64,000 nucleotides of DNA from assembly GCA_947494825.1 (NCBI GenBank), contig CANLWN010000002.1:310001-374000 (forward strand), written 5' to 3'. This DNA comes from an uncultured Flavobacteriaceae bacterium (GTDB taxonomy: Bacteria > Bacteroidota > Bacteroidia > Flavobacteriales > Flavobacteriaceae). The position numbers and the translations under genes were made by a program. Positions 18,476-27,047 of the stretch are shown one piece after another; positions within the stretch are counted from its first letter, which is position 1, and each line of letters starts with the position of its first letter. A model generated the notes under the pieces. That model worked only from the letters and a program-made list of their open reading frames with translations. It was not told the DNA's origin and did not search any database.

Positions 18476-19114
18476 ATGGCAGCTATACGATTGGGCGATG
18501 TAGCCCCGAATTTTGATGCGGAGACCTCAATGGGTCCCCTTAATTTCTACGATTATTTAGGCGATGGTTGGGGTATCCTTTTCTCCCATCCTGCAGATTT
18601 TACCCCGGTATGTACTACCGAGCTGGGAACTGCGGCCAAATTCAAGGACGAATTTGCCAAGCGCAACGTAAAAATGATTGCTTTGAGTGTAGATGGTGCG
18701 GAATCGCACAAAGCATGGATCAAGGACATCGATGAAACACAGCACACCACAGTTAACTTCCCCATCATTGCCGATGAGGACAGAAAGGTATCGGATCTTT
18801 ATGATATGATCCATCCCAATGCGGATGACACCCTTACCGTGCGTTCGGTATTCATTATTGCACCAGACAAAACGGTTAAGCTCACCCTAACCTATCCAGC
18901 CTCCACCGGCCGTAACTTTTATGAGTTGCTCCGCGTGGTGGATTCCTTGCAGTTGACGGCCTACCACAAAGTGGCTACACCTGCTAATTGGGAGCATGGG
19001 CAGGACGTAGTGGTTAGTCCGGCCATACCCACGGAAGAGGCCAAGGAAATGTTCACACAAGGGGTGGAAGAAATAAAACCCTATTTGCGCATGACGCCAG
19101 ATCCTTCCGCATAA
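18476..19114 (+). CDS. 1-Cys peroxiredoxin (Prx6 type)
   Basis: A 212-residue cytosolic thiol peroxidase that reduces hydrogen peroxide and organic peroxides. The peroxidatic cysteine is in HPADFTPVCTTELG (about 38-51), and it is the only cysteine in the protein, so this is a true 1-Cys enzyme that needs an external thiol. The C-terminal arm (RNFYELLRVVDSLQLTAYHKVATPANW) is typical of the Prx6 subfamily. It is monocistronic, with an exact -7 box upstream and a GC-rich hairpin just downstream. Confidence 0.92.
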   Translation: MAAIRLGDVAPNFDAETSMGPLNFYDYLGDGWGILFSHPADFTPVCTTELGTAAKFKDEFAKRNVKMIALSVDGAESHKAWIKDIDETQHTTVNFPIIADEDRKVSDLYDMIHPNADDTLTVRSVFIIAPDKTVKLTLTYPASTGRNFYELLRVVDSLQLTAYHKVATPANWEHGQDVVVSPAIPTEEAKEMFTQGVEEIKPYLRMTPDPSA

Positions 19115-19127
19115 CCAATATATGTTT

Positions 19128-19159
19128 CCGGGCCGGCAACCACAAAGGAATCGGCCCGG
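19128..19159 (+). terminator. GC-rich hairpin after the peroxiredoxin gene
   Basis: CCGGGCCG pairs perfectly with CGGCCCGG across a 16-base loop, 13 bases after the stop codon. There is no T-run behind it, so it may stabilise the mRNA end rather than terminate alone. Confidence 0.5.
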
Positions 19160-19375
19160 GATTTGGTTCCGTTTATTGCTTACAGCGTCCGTTTATATCG
19201 TGATTCCTTATTTTTCCTTCTTCCCTGCCCTTAAATTTCTGTTTTTTCCTATCTTGTATTTCCTACAGCTTTCTTCCAAGGCCCTTGTAGCTCAAATGAG
19301 CTAGCACTACCCCGAAAGGAAACCGGAAGTAGCTGTTCGCCAAAAAGTAAAGCAATGCCTTGATAACCGAAACCT

Positions 19376-20230
19376 ATGAAAAAAGTATTTCCAATATGGG
19401 GCCTTTCTCTGCTATTCCTTATGATAGGTGTAGTGGGCTGCACCAATCTTAAGCATGTAAATCGTTTCTCCACTTCCAGTCTTGATGGTTTGCAAAAGTT
19501 TGAGGAAATCGAATATGGTTTTAAACACCACTGTTTGAACAATTGTAGGGAGAATGCCTTCCATAATCTGGATCTTAGGGCGGCAAACTGTGATTGTAAA
19601 ATGGACCAAAAGGCCGATCAGGCTACCTTAAAAATCTACCGGGCGATCAAGGGATATTTGGATGGATTGGGCAAACTATCGGACAATGAGCTCACCGAAT
19701 ACAAGTTGAATGCCCTAAATGAAGCGCTTACTGAGGGGGAATTCGGCGGATTGCGCCTCGAAAAAAAAGAAGTAGAAGCACATTCACGGGTGGTAGGGCT
19801 CCTCTTGAGGGCTTTTACCGACGGTTATCGGAAAGATAAGCTAAAGACGTATGTAAGGGAGGCCAATGCGCCCCTGCAGGTTTTATTGGATTACCTGAAT
19901 CTGAACCTCGCCCAAAATCTGGACGGAAAACTGAGGGTACAAAAACAACGCTTGGAAAATCGATATCTGGATTTGGTCAGGGAATCCGATCTTTCGGACT
20001 ATGAGAGACTTAAAGCGGTAGAAGAGTATTACCAAAAACTGGACGATCTGTCACAAAAACAAGAGGCCATCGCCGCGTACACCAAGGCACTGAAAAAGAT
20101 AGCGGAAGGGCATCAAAAACTCAACGATCAAATTGACCAGGTTACCGCGGTTGAAATCAAGGATGCCTTGGTACACTATGGAAGTGAAATCCAGGATATC
20201 ATTTCAGAATTCAACAAGATAAAGGAGTAA
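19376..20230 (+). CDS. Uncharacterised lipoprotein with N-terminal cysteine cluster
   Basis: A 284-residue protein with a signal peptide and lipobox GVVGC (lipidated Cys about residue 22). The first part of the mature chain has four cysteines in HHCLNNCREN and AANCDCK, suited to two disulfides or metal binding; the rest is charged helix with strong coiled-coil character (about 150-284). I recognise no domain. The next gene starts two bases after the stop, so the two are an operon and probably act together at the envelope. No function is proposed. Confidence 0.7.
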   Translation: MKKVFPIWGLSLLFLMIGVVGCTNLKHVNRFSTSSLDGLQKFEEIEYGFKHHCLNNCRENAFHNLDLRAANCDCKMDQKADQATLKIYRAIKGYLDGLGKLSDNELTEYKLNALNEALTEGEFGGLRLEKKEVEAHSRVVGLLLRAFTDGYRKDKLKTYVREANAPLQVLLDYLNLNLAQNLDGKLRVQKQRLENRYLDLVRESDLSDYERLKAVEEYYQKLDDLSQKQEAIAAYTKALKKIAEGHQKLNDQIDQVTAVEIKDALVHYGSEIQDIISEFNKIKE

Positions 20231-20232
20231 AA

Positions 20233-20625
20233 ATGGCAAAACTAACGGCAAAACAGGTAAATGAACTTGCCAATTCCTTTTTGGCCATGGCACAGGCCAT
20301 AGGGGACTATCGGTATCTAAATTACGATTCCATTACCAAGGGGCAGAAACAAAAACTTAAAGCCCTACACTGGTCGGTGCTGCAAACCGCAGATGATTTC
20401 TACACGCTTTCGGCAAGCCTTACCCTGGACGATGCCGAAACCGCTTTGCAGGCCATTGGCAAAATAAGCAAGGACATAAAGGCCTCTTATAAAAAACTCA
20501 AGGATGTGCAAAAGGCCATCAAGCTGGCAACCTCCATGGTAGTCTTGGGATCTGCGGTACTCAGTAAAAACCCTTTGGCGCTACTGGAGGCCATAACTGC
20601 GTTTGAGCCCAAAAAAACCTCTTGA
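20233..20625 (+). CDS. Uncharacterised small helical protein
   Basis: A 130-residue protein without signal peptide but with a moderately hydrophobic segment near the C-terminus (LATSMVVLGSAVLSKNPLALLEAI, about 97-120). The rest is helical (KQVNELANSFLAMAQAIGDYRYL). It follows the cysteine-cluster lipoprotein by two bases. Unknown family; it could be a cytosolic or membrane-associated partner of that lipoprotein. Confidence 0.6.
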   Translation: MAKLTAKQVNELANSFLAMAQAIGDYRYLNYDSITKGQKQKLKALHWSVLQTADDFYTLSASLTLDDAETALQAIGKISKDIKASYKKLKDVQKAIKLATSMVVLGSAVLSKNPLALLEAITAFEPKKTS

Positions 20626-20818
20626 GATTTTCCCGTGCTCCGCGGGTAAAGTCTATAGGCCTATTTAAACCTTTTCAGCAGGGCCGTGTCCCTATGGCCC
20701 AAGTCCTGACAAAATGATTGTTCGCCCATTTCCCTATCTTTTTCATTGCTTCCCAGGACTTCCTATGTGCCCTAAGAAATATTCTTACAAAAAAACAGCA
20801 TTTCCCATTATTTAACGC

Positions 20819-20826
20819 TACCTTTG
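20819..20826 (+). promoter_or_regulatory. -7 box of the cold-shock gene
   Basis: TACCTTTG is an exact TAnnTTTG match. Transcription would begin about 20833, giving a 25-base, almost pure A/T leader before the ATG. Confidence 0.55.
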
Positions 20827-20857
20827 CGCTTTAATTTAATTTTCTTAATTTTTTATT

Positions 20858-21052
20858 ATGAGTAAAGGAACAGTAAAATTCTTCAATGATTCAAAAGGTT
20901 ATGGCTTTATCACTGAGGAAGGTTCAGAAACAGATCACTTTGTACACATTTCTGGCTTAATTGACGAAGTACGTGAAGGTGACGTTGTAGAATTTGAACT
21001 ACAACAAGGAAAAAAAGGATTGAACGCCGTAAATGTGAAAGTTGTTGACTAG
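20858..21052 (+). CDS. Cold-shock protein (CspA family)
   Basis: A 64-residue single cold-shock domain, an RNA chaperone in the cytosol. Both RNA-binding motifs are intact: KGYGFIT (RNP1) and HFVHIS (RNP2). The N-terminus MSKGTVKFFNDSKGYGFI and total length are standard. It is followed after about 30 bases by a terminator. AT-rich leader and strong -7 box suggest high expression. Confidence 0.95.
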   Translation: MSKGTVKFFNDSKGYGFITEEGSETDHFVHISGLIDEVREGDVVEFELQQGKKGLNAVNVKVVD

Positions 21053-21083
21053 GTAGATACGTTTTATTTTTTTTTATAGCACA

Positions 21084-21117
21084 GGGCCTTGACGCGATAA
21101 TTGTCAGGGCTTTTTTA
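21084..21117 (+). terminator. Intrinsic terminator of the cold-shock gene
   Basis: Stem GCCTTGAC/GTCAGGGC with one G-U pair, followed by six T. It ends the csp transcript before the micro-protein genes. Confidence 0.75.
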
Positions 21118-21237
21118 ATGCCCAAATCCGATCGACAAAAAAAAAGAACAAATTTCTATTAGCAGCACGCAACCTTTTTTAGTCTTCCAATCTTAAGATT
21201 AACAACCGCACCCCACCTGCACTAAATAAACACTGCT

Positions 21238-21324
21238 ATGACCACCTTCCTGGGTATCCTTTTGCTGCTACTTGCCATTAACATCTTTCTATTGATACTA
21301 AGCGTCAATAATTCCAAGCGTTAA
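21238..21324 (+). CDS. Micro membrane protein A (28 residues)
   Basis: A 28-codon reading frame, ATG to TAA. The product is one hydrophobic helix: it starts MTTFLGILL, continues with LAIN and LLILSVN, and ends NSKR, a short positive tail that would stay in the cytoplasm. The reason to believe it is paralogy: the next frame at 21405 and a third at 37030 share TFLxIL, A(V/I)N, LL and SVN at the same spacing. Too short for ordinary gene calling. Function unknown; single-pass micro-proteins often modulate a larger membrane protein. Confidence 0.7.
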   Translation: MTTFLGILLLLLAINIFLLILSVNNSKR

Positions 21325-21404
21325 AAAAGTAGGGTTTTCATATGCTCAGTTGTTCCTTAGGTAGAAAACCGTTTCTTCCCCACGGAAACACCGAATATTT
21401 TACC

Positions 21405-21491
21405 ATGTCTACATTTTTAAGTATACTACTGGTTTTGGTAGCGGTTAATGCCATGCTCCTTATAGCCAGTGTCAACAACAGATCTAAATAA
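21405..21491 (+). CDS. Micro membrane protein B (28 residues)
   Basis: A second 28-codon frame, 80 bases after micro-protein A and on the same strand. It starts MSTFLSILL, has AVNAMLLI and SVNNRSK at the end, and aligns with A without gaps. A strong terminator begins at the stop codon, as expected for a real last gene of a transcript. Likely a gene duplicate of A. Confidence 0.72.
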   Translation: MSTFLSILLVLVAVNAMLLIASVNNRSK

Positions 21492-21523
21492 AAAGGGAAT
21501 GCCGTTCGGGCATTCCCTTTTTA
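21490..21523 (+). terminator. Intrinsic terminator after micro-protein B
   Basis: Stem AAAGGGAATGCC/GGCATTCCCTTT with a 5-base loop GTTCG and T-run; perfect complement. It sits directly on the stop codon of micro-protein B. Confidence 0.85.
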
Positions 21524-21570
21524 TTTCGTACAGGCGTTTGCGGTATAGTGTCAAACGCCGTGAGATTGGA

Positions 21571-22506
21571 TTACTTTACATCCATAAGTTCTACATCGAA
21601 AACGAGCGTAGCGTTCGGAGGAATGACCCCCCCACCTGCTCCAGCACTGCCATAAGCCAGATTGGAAGGAATTACAAAACGGGCCTTGTCCCCAACCTGT
21701 AAAAGACCTATTCCTTCGTCCCATCCCGGGATGACCTGCCCAACGCCCAATTGAAAATCTATGGGCTGGTTGCGCTTGTAGGAAGAGTCGAAAACCTGAC
21801 CATTGGAAAGGGCGCCCTCGTAATGCACGGAAACGGTTTGCCCCTTTTCCGCCTTGCTTCCCGAACCTTTTTGGATGATCTTGTACCGTAGGCCACTTGT
21901 TGTTTCATCGAATCCAGTCGCTATTTTGTCCAGTTCGGCTGTTGCTTTTGCCTTTTCTTCCGCCAATCTTTTTTCTCTTGAACTTTCGAAGGTCTTGAAC
22001 GCCTCCTGGGCGTTCCAAGCCTCGGCCTCGGCCCCTACCCTAAGGATTTCCAAGCTGTCTATGGCATCGCCCTGAGCTATGACGTCAACTACTTCCTGAC
22101 CATGGGCTACATGTCCAAAAACCGTATGCTTGTTGTCTAACCAGGGTGTGGCCACGTGCGTAATAAAAAACTGACTCCCATTAGTGCCCGGTCCCGCATT
22201 TGCCATGGACAGTACACCCGGTTCTGCATGGGTAAGATCTGGATGAAACTCATCATCGAACTTATATCCCGGATCCCCGGTACCTGTACCTTGTGGGCAT
22301 CCACCTTGAATCATGAAGTCGGGGATTACCCTATGGAAATTTAAACCATTGTAGTAGGGTGTCCCTTGGGGCTTGGCACTGTTCTCCAGTTTGCCCTCTG
22401 CCAGGGCCACGAAATTACCGACCGTTCCCGGGGTCTTATCATGTGTAAGTTTTACTAAAATCTCACCTTTTGGGGTCTTGAATTTTGCATAGATTCCGTC
22501 TTGCAT
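21571..22506 (-). CDS. Fused cyclophilin-FKBP peptidyl-prolyl isomerase
   Basis: A 311-residue protein joining two unrelated prolyl isomerase folds. Residues about 5-165 are a cyclophilin ([38 protein letters not shown]). A charged linker (about 170-205) leads to an FKBP domain (about 210-311: [60 protein letters not shown]). No signal peptide is seen, so it is probably cytosolic. Such dual-family immunophilins are known in a few bacteria and protists. It is monocistronic and convergent with the micro-protein genes. Confidence 0.92.
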   Translation of the reverse strand: MQDGIYAKFKTPKGEILVKLTHDKTPGTVGNFVALAEGKLENSAKPQGTPYYNGLNFHRVIPDFMIQGGCPQGTGTGDPGYKFDDEFHPDLTHAEPGVLSMANAGPGTNGSQFFITHVATPWLDNKHTVFGHVAHGQEVVDVIAQGDAIDSLEILRVGAEAEAWNAQEAFKTFESSREKRLAEEKAKATAELDKIATGFDETTSGLRYKIIQKGSGSKAEKGQTVSVHYEGALSNGQVFDSSYKRNQPIDFQLGVGQVIPGWDEGIGLLQVGDKARFVIPSNLAYGSAGAGGGVIPPNATLVFDVELMDVK

Positions 22507-22690
22507 ATCGCGCTATTTTAATGAGCGGCAAAGATATGGATTTTTAATAGGATGGAAAGCGCATTTGTAGGACGGATTTCGGCTTTGCCACTGTCTCAAG
22601 ATAATCGCATGGTGATGATTATTGGGTATACTCCCGCTACCTATCTAGAACCGTACAATTTCCTCGCTCCTAATCTAACCGGGAGGTCCG

Positions 22691-24085
22691 TTATCCTTTG
22701 ATGCTTTTTTTGGTTATAATACCATATTTATCAATGAGGTACACCAGACTTGCCATAGTGGCCGCACCGAGTTCCAGTTCGCGCTTGTTTACATGCTCAA
22801 AGGTATCGTTCTCCGCGTGGTGGTGATCAAAATACCGCTGCGAATCGGGCATCAAACCGGCAAGCACCATATTATCGTGTTTTAAGGGGCCTATATCCGC
22901 ACCACCACCACCCTTGACGAAAAGGTGTATCAAATAGGGTTCAAAAAGTTTCTTCCATCCTTGTACACGTGCGTAATTAGCATCGGAACAATCCAATGAA
23001 AAACCTCTTGGGGTAAATCCCCCGGCATCGCTCTCCAAAGCAAATATGTGTGTTTCCCCCCGGTTCTTGGCCACCTCGGCATATTTGTTTCCTCCCCGCA
23101 GGCCATTTTCCTCATTCATGAAGAGGACCACGCGTAGCGTGCGCTGTGGCCTGTATCCGGATCGCTTGAATAAACGCAACACTTCCATACTCTGTACACA
23201 GCCTGCGCCGTCATCATGCGAACCATCACCAAGGTCCCAGGAATCCAAGTGCCCGCCAACGACCATGATTTCGTTCGGATAGGTGCTTCCTTTAATCTCA
23301 CCGATGACGTTATAGGATTTCACATCTGCCAATTGCTGGCAATTTTGTCTAAAAAAGAATTTAATCTCTGGATTTAACTGCAGTGTGGTGCTCAACAATT
23401 CGGCTGCATTGGTACTGATCGCAGCGGCAGGAATCCTTTCCGCTACTGCGGTATTCCCATAGCTCATAGATCCCGTGTGGGGCAAATCGTCCAAACGCAG
23501 ATTCATGGAACGTACAATAACTCCAGCAGCTCCATATTTCCCAGCTTCTTCAGCACCGGAATAGCGTTGGTCCACACAACCGGAATATGCTTGGAAGGTA
23601 CTGATCAAGGTGGGGTCCATAGGTCGGTTGAAGAACACTATTTTGCCGGCTATTTTTTCCTTGCCCAATATCTTTAGTTCCTCTATGCCCGAAACTTCTA
23701 TCACGTTAGCCTTGATACCCCCAGCCGGAGTGGCTACGGACCCTCCAAGAGCACAAATAGGAACATTATTGGTAACTCCGGGCGTACTTTCAATATAGGC
23801 AAATTCCGGGGTGCCACGCACCCATTTGGGGACCATAACCTCTTGTAACCAAACACGATCCAAGCCTAGGGAATCCAATTGCGCCTTCGTATATTCCACC
23901 GCCTGTTGCGCCTGTATCGACCCTGAAAGTCGACCACCTATTTGATTGGACAAATGGTTGAGCCAATCATAGGCCTTGCCCTGTGTAAGTGCAGCATTGT
24001 AAATGGATTTAATTTGCTTTTCGTCCTCGCTTTGCGAAAACATCGGGGAAGCGACCAAAAGAAGTATTAGCCATGCTTTCTTCAT
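22691..24085 (-). CDS. Secreted M28-family metallopeptidase (carboxypeptidase Q-like)
   Basis: A 464-residue exported zinc peptidase with signal peptide (about 1-18). An inserted PA domain lies at about 130-240. The five metal-site elements of M28 are visible: VVGGHLDSWDLG (His, Asp), GSHDDGAG (bridging Asp), FMNEENGLRGG (Glu pair), ALESDAGG (Asp), and DHHHAENDTFEHVN (His). It removes amino acids or dipeptides from peptides in the periplasm. The start ATG overlaps the stop of the PPK2 gene upstream (ATGA), so they are co-translated. Confidence 0.92.
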   Translation of the reverse strand: MKKAWLILLLVASPMFSQSEDEKQIKSIYNAALTQGKAYDWLNHLSNQIGGRLSGSIQAQQAVEYTKAQLDSLGLDRVWLQEVMVPKWVRGTPEFAYIESTPGVTNNVPICALGGSVATPAGGIKANVIEVSGIEELKILGKEKIAGKIVFFNRPMDPTLISTFQAYSGCVDQRYSGAEEAGKYGAAGVIVRSMNLRLDDLPHTGSMSYGNTAVAERIPAAAISTNAAELLSTTLQLNPEIKFFFRQNCQQLADVKSYNVIGEIKGSTYPNEIMVVGGHLDSWDLGDGSHDDGAGCVQSMEVLRLFKRSGYRPQRTLRVVLFMNEENGLRGGNKYAEVAKNRGETHIFALESDAGGFTPRGFSLDCSDANYARVQGWKKLFEPYLIHLFVKGGGGADIGPLKHDNMVLAGLMPDSQRYFDHHHAENDTFEHVNKRELELGAATMASLVYLIDKYGIITKKSIKG

Positions 24086-24966
24086 TCCTTTTCTTTTTCC
24101 AATTGTTTTTTATAGGTCTCTAAATTAGCCTTTATTTCATCATCCAGATCGGGCTCGGCAATATCTTTGTATTTTTTTAACTCTTTCAACATAATGGACG
24201 CCACGATCAAACGAGCCGCTTTTTTATTATCGGCCGGAATCACGTACCAGGGTGCATGCGGTTTAGAGGTTTTATTGATAGCCTCCTCATAACAGACCTG
24301 GTAGGCGTCCCACAGTTTTCTTTCCTTGAGGTCCCCAGGAGAAAATTTCCAATGTTTCTCCTCCCGTTCCAACCGCCGTAACAAGCGCATCCGTTGCTCT
24401 TCCTTGGAGAGGTGTAGGTAGAATTTAAGCACGATGGTCCCATTTTCCGTGATATGGCGCTCAAAGTTGTTTATCTGTTCAAAGCGTGCGTCCCAAAAGT
24501 GTTGATCAATATCCGCAACGCTATGGATTCCGGGAATGTCCTCTCCCAGAATATATTCTGGATGCACCCGGGTCACCAGTACATTTTCGTAATGGGTACG
24601 GTTAAAGACGCCAAATTTCCCTTTGGCGGGCAAGGCGATATAATGTCGCCAAATATAATCGTGCTTGCGCTCCAGTTCCGTGGGCACTTTAAAACTGTGC
24701 ACCACCACGCCGCGGGCGTTGAAATCCTTGAACACCTCCCGGATAAGGCTATCCTTGCCAGCAGTATCCATGCCCTGCAGACAGACGAGCACGCCATATT
24801 TGCTATGGGCATAGAGGACATCCTGAAATTTACCCAAGGCTTCCCGTGTCCTTTCCAATCGTTTTTTTAGGTCATCATCGGAACGGTTGAGGGTATCCAA
24901 GGTCCTGTAATCCGAAAGTTTGATTGTTTGGCCCACTTTGTAGGCTTTTATGTCTATATCGTTCAT
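24082..24966 (-). CDS. Polyphosphate kinase 2 family protein
   Basis: A 294-residue cytosolic enzyme using polyphosphate as phosphate donor for nucleotides. The Walker A motif is LQGMDTAGKDSLIREVF, the lid and Walker B region has GVFNRTHYENVLVTRVHPE, and the helical end contains KFSPGDLKERKLWDAYQ and APWYVIPADNKKAARL, all marks of PPK2. I chose the ATG at 24966 (MNDIDIKAYKVG); a start at 25026 would add 20 unrelated residues. The stop overlaps the start of the M28 peptidase gene by four bases, an unusual partner. Whether it prefers NMP or NDP is not clear. Confidence 0.92.
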   Translation of the reverse strand: MNDIDIKAYKVGQTIKLSDYRTLDTLNRSDDDLKKRLERTREALGKFQDVLYAHSKYGVLVCLQGMDTAGKDSLIREVFKDFNARGVVVHSFKVPTELERKHDYIWRHYIALPAKGKFGVFNRTHYENVLVTRVHPEYILGEDIPGIHSVADIDQHFWDARFEQINNFERHITENGTIVLKFYLHLSKEEQRMRLLRRLEREEKHWKFSPGDLKERKLWDAYQVCYEEAINKTSKPHAPWYVIPADNKKAARLIVASIMLKELKKYKDIAEPDLDDEIKANLETYKKQLEKEKE

Positions 24967-25167
24967 AGCTTGAATATATAATATTTTGTTGTTGAAAGCT
25001 GCTTTTGTTAAAAAAAAACCGACCATTGAACCCTGGAAAATACCTTTTTATCCAAAAAAGGGCTTTACCACCGTATTATGTCGAAAAAAGTGGGACTTGA
25101 GAGATTTCCCTTACTATATTTACTTGCTCCTATAATCTTAAATAGAACTTAATCAATACGTTAAGTT

Positions 25168-25863
25168 ATGAAAACATATGTACTTACTCTAGGCGCCCTC
25201 TTCTTGCTGACCCTCCCTTCCTTTGGTTCGGAAAAGGCCTGTGCCTACGCAGGTTCCAATGTGGGCTATGTCATATCGCAAACGCAAAAGGCCATAGATT
25301 CGGATGACATCAATATTTCCAAGTTTTTTGCCTACAAAGCGCTCAACGCCATCGAAAAGTCCAGAAGACAATTTGAGGCTTGTGGCTGCGATTATGCCAC
25401 CAAAAGTATTGATGATGCCCTTGAAAATCTAAAACGTGCGGCGCGGACCACTTCCTTGAGCGGGACAAGAATTTTGTTGAAAAGGGCCATAGAGAACGAA
25501 ATGGGAAGTCTGGAAGCCATGGAAGAACACGAACTTCATGACAGTAAATACGCCAGTGATGTCCTATCCTTGAACACCAAGGCCTCCAAGGCCGGAAAAT
25601 TGGCTATGCAACAGCCTGAAGGAAGACAGTTGCATCAAAGAATAGATAAGACTTTGGAAAGTTTTCAAGAGTCTTTGGATCAGGTAGTGTCTTCGGTGGA
25701 TTGCGAAGAAGCCAATGCTTTTGCCCAAAAGATATACGACCATTGCGAACAACAACTCCTGCGGCCCAATTTAACGGAGGCCAAGAAGTACTATAACCTA
25801 AGAACCAAGGAAATAGTGGCAAAGGCACTGTTACAACTGAATCAGTGCAATAGCGACCAATAG
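25168..25863 (+). CDS. Uncharacterised exported helical protein with cysteine pairs
   Basis: A 231-residue protein with a signal peptide (about 1-20, ending PSFGSEKACA). The mature part is helical with paired cysteines (EACGCDYATK near 70, VDCEEANAF and DHCEQQ near 185-200), so disulfides in the periplasm are likely. I recognise no family. It is convergent with the sigma-54-type regulator gene, only ten bases apart, and has no partner gene on its strand. Confidence 0.65.
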   Translation: MKTYVLTLGALFLLTLPSFGSEKACAYAGSNVGYVISQTQKAIDSDDINISKFFAYKALNAIEKSRRQFEACGCDYATKSIDDALENLKRAARTTSLSGTRILLKRAIENEMGSLEAMEEHELHDSKYASDVLSLNTKASKAGKLAMQQPEGRQLHQRIDKTLESFQESLDQVVSSVDCEEANAFAQKIYDHCEQQLLRPNLTEAKKYYNLRTKEIVAKALLQLNQCNSDQ

Positions 25864-25873
25864 CAGTGGGGGC

Positions 25874-27037
25874 CTATTTGCTGGCAAACAGTTTTACATC
25901 CTCCTCGGTGACCTCATTGCCGCCCAGAATGATGAGCCGTTCCACCACATTGCGCAACTCCCGGATGTTCCCTGTCCAATCGTAACCCTTTAGCAAATCG
26001 ATTGCCTTCTTGGAGAAGGTCTTTGTAGCCGTACCCTGCTCGTCCGCTATTTTTTTGGAAAAATGTGAAATAAGTAGGGGAATATCGTCCCTTCTGTCGT
26101 TCAAGGCCGGAACCTGAATCAAAATTACGGCTAATCTGTGGTACAAATCCTCCCGAAAACGACCTTCTTCGATCTCTTTCTTAAGGTTTTTGTTGGTAGC
26201 TGCGACGACCCTAACGTCTACCTTGATATCCTTATCGCTACCCACCCTGGATACTTTGTTCTCCTGCAGGGCCCTGAGGACCTTGGCTTGGGCCGAAAGG
26301 CTCATATCACCTATCTCATCCAGGAAAATGGTTCCCTTGTTGGCTGTTTCAAATTTACCTGCCCGATCGCGAACTGCAGAGGTAAAAGCCCCTTTTACAT
26401 GTCCAAATAGCTCGCTCTCTATGAGTTCCGAGGGAATGGCCGCACAGTTCACTTCTATAAAAGGGGCCTTTACCCGTTGACTTTTTTCATGTATCCAATG
26501 GGCCACCAACTCCTTGCCCGTACCATTAGATCCCGTAATCAATACCCGAGCATCGGTTGGGGCCACTTTTTCAATGATATCCTTGATTCCAGTAATCTCC
26601 TTGCTTTCGCCCACCATTTCATAATTCTTGCTTACCTTTTTCTTCAAGATCTTATTTTCCACCACCAGTTCCTTTCGATCCAGAGCGTTGCGTACAGTGG
26701 TCAGCAGTCTGTTTAGGTCCGGGGGTTTGGAGATATAGTCAAAGGCTCCCAAACGCATGGTGTTTACGGCAGTATCCAGGTCTCCGTGCCCCGATATCAT
26801 GATAAACGGTATTTCGGGTTTTACCTTTCTTGCGGCTTCCAGGACCTCAACACCGTCCATTTTGGGCATTTTTATATCGCAGAGCACTAGGTCAAAATCC
26901 TCTTTTTTGATGATTTCCAGTCCTTTGAGGCCATCTTCAGCCTCGTTGACCACATAAGCCTCATTCTCCTCCGACAGGATCTTTACCAAGACCCTGCGTA
27001 TAGCCGATTCATCCTCTATTACCAGTATTTTTGACAT
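25874..27037 (-). CDS. Sigma-54-type response regulator lacking a DNA-binding domain
   Basis: A 387-residue two-domain protein. The receiver domain (about 1-120) has IEDE and the phospho-acceptor Asp54 in LVLCDIKMPKMDG. The AAA+ domain (about 145-375) has Walker A GSNGTGKE, the sigma-54 contact loop as GAFTSA rather than GAFTGA, and the Walker B/sensor TIFLDEIGD. The chain stops at EEDVKLFASK, directly after the AAA+ lid, so the C-terminal Fis-type helix-turn-helix is missing. It may act from solution. The start at 27037 (MSKILVIEDE) is at the receiver boundary. The barrel-protein gene upstream ends 10 bases earlier, so they are co-transcribed. No sensor kinase is adjacent. Confidence 0.9.
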   Translation of the reverse strand: MSKILVIEDESAIRRVLVKILSEENEAYVVNEAEDGLKGLEIIKKEDFDLVLCDIKMPKMDGVEVLEAARKVKPEIPFIMISGHGDLDTAVNTMRLGAFDYISKPPDLNRLLTTVRNALDRKELVVENKILKKKVSKNYEMVGESKEITGIKDIIEKVAPTDARVLITGSNGTGKELVAHWIHEKSQRVKAPFIEVNCAAIPSELIESELFGHVKGAFTSAVRDRAGKFETANKGTIFLDEIGDMSLSAQAKVLRALQENKVSRVGSDKDIKVDVRVVAATNKNLKKEIEEGRFREDLYHRLAVILIQVPALNDRRDDIPLLISHFSKKIADEQGTATKTFSKKAIDLLKGYDWTGNIRELRNVVERLIILGGNEVTEEDVKLFASK

Positions 27038-27047
27038 GCTTGTCGTT

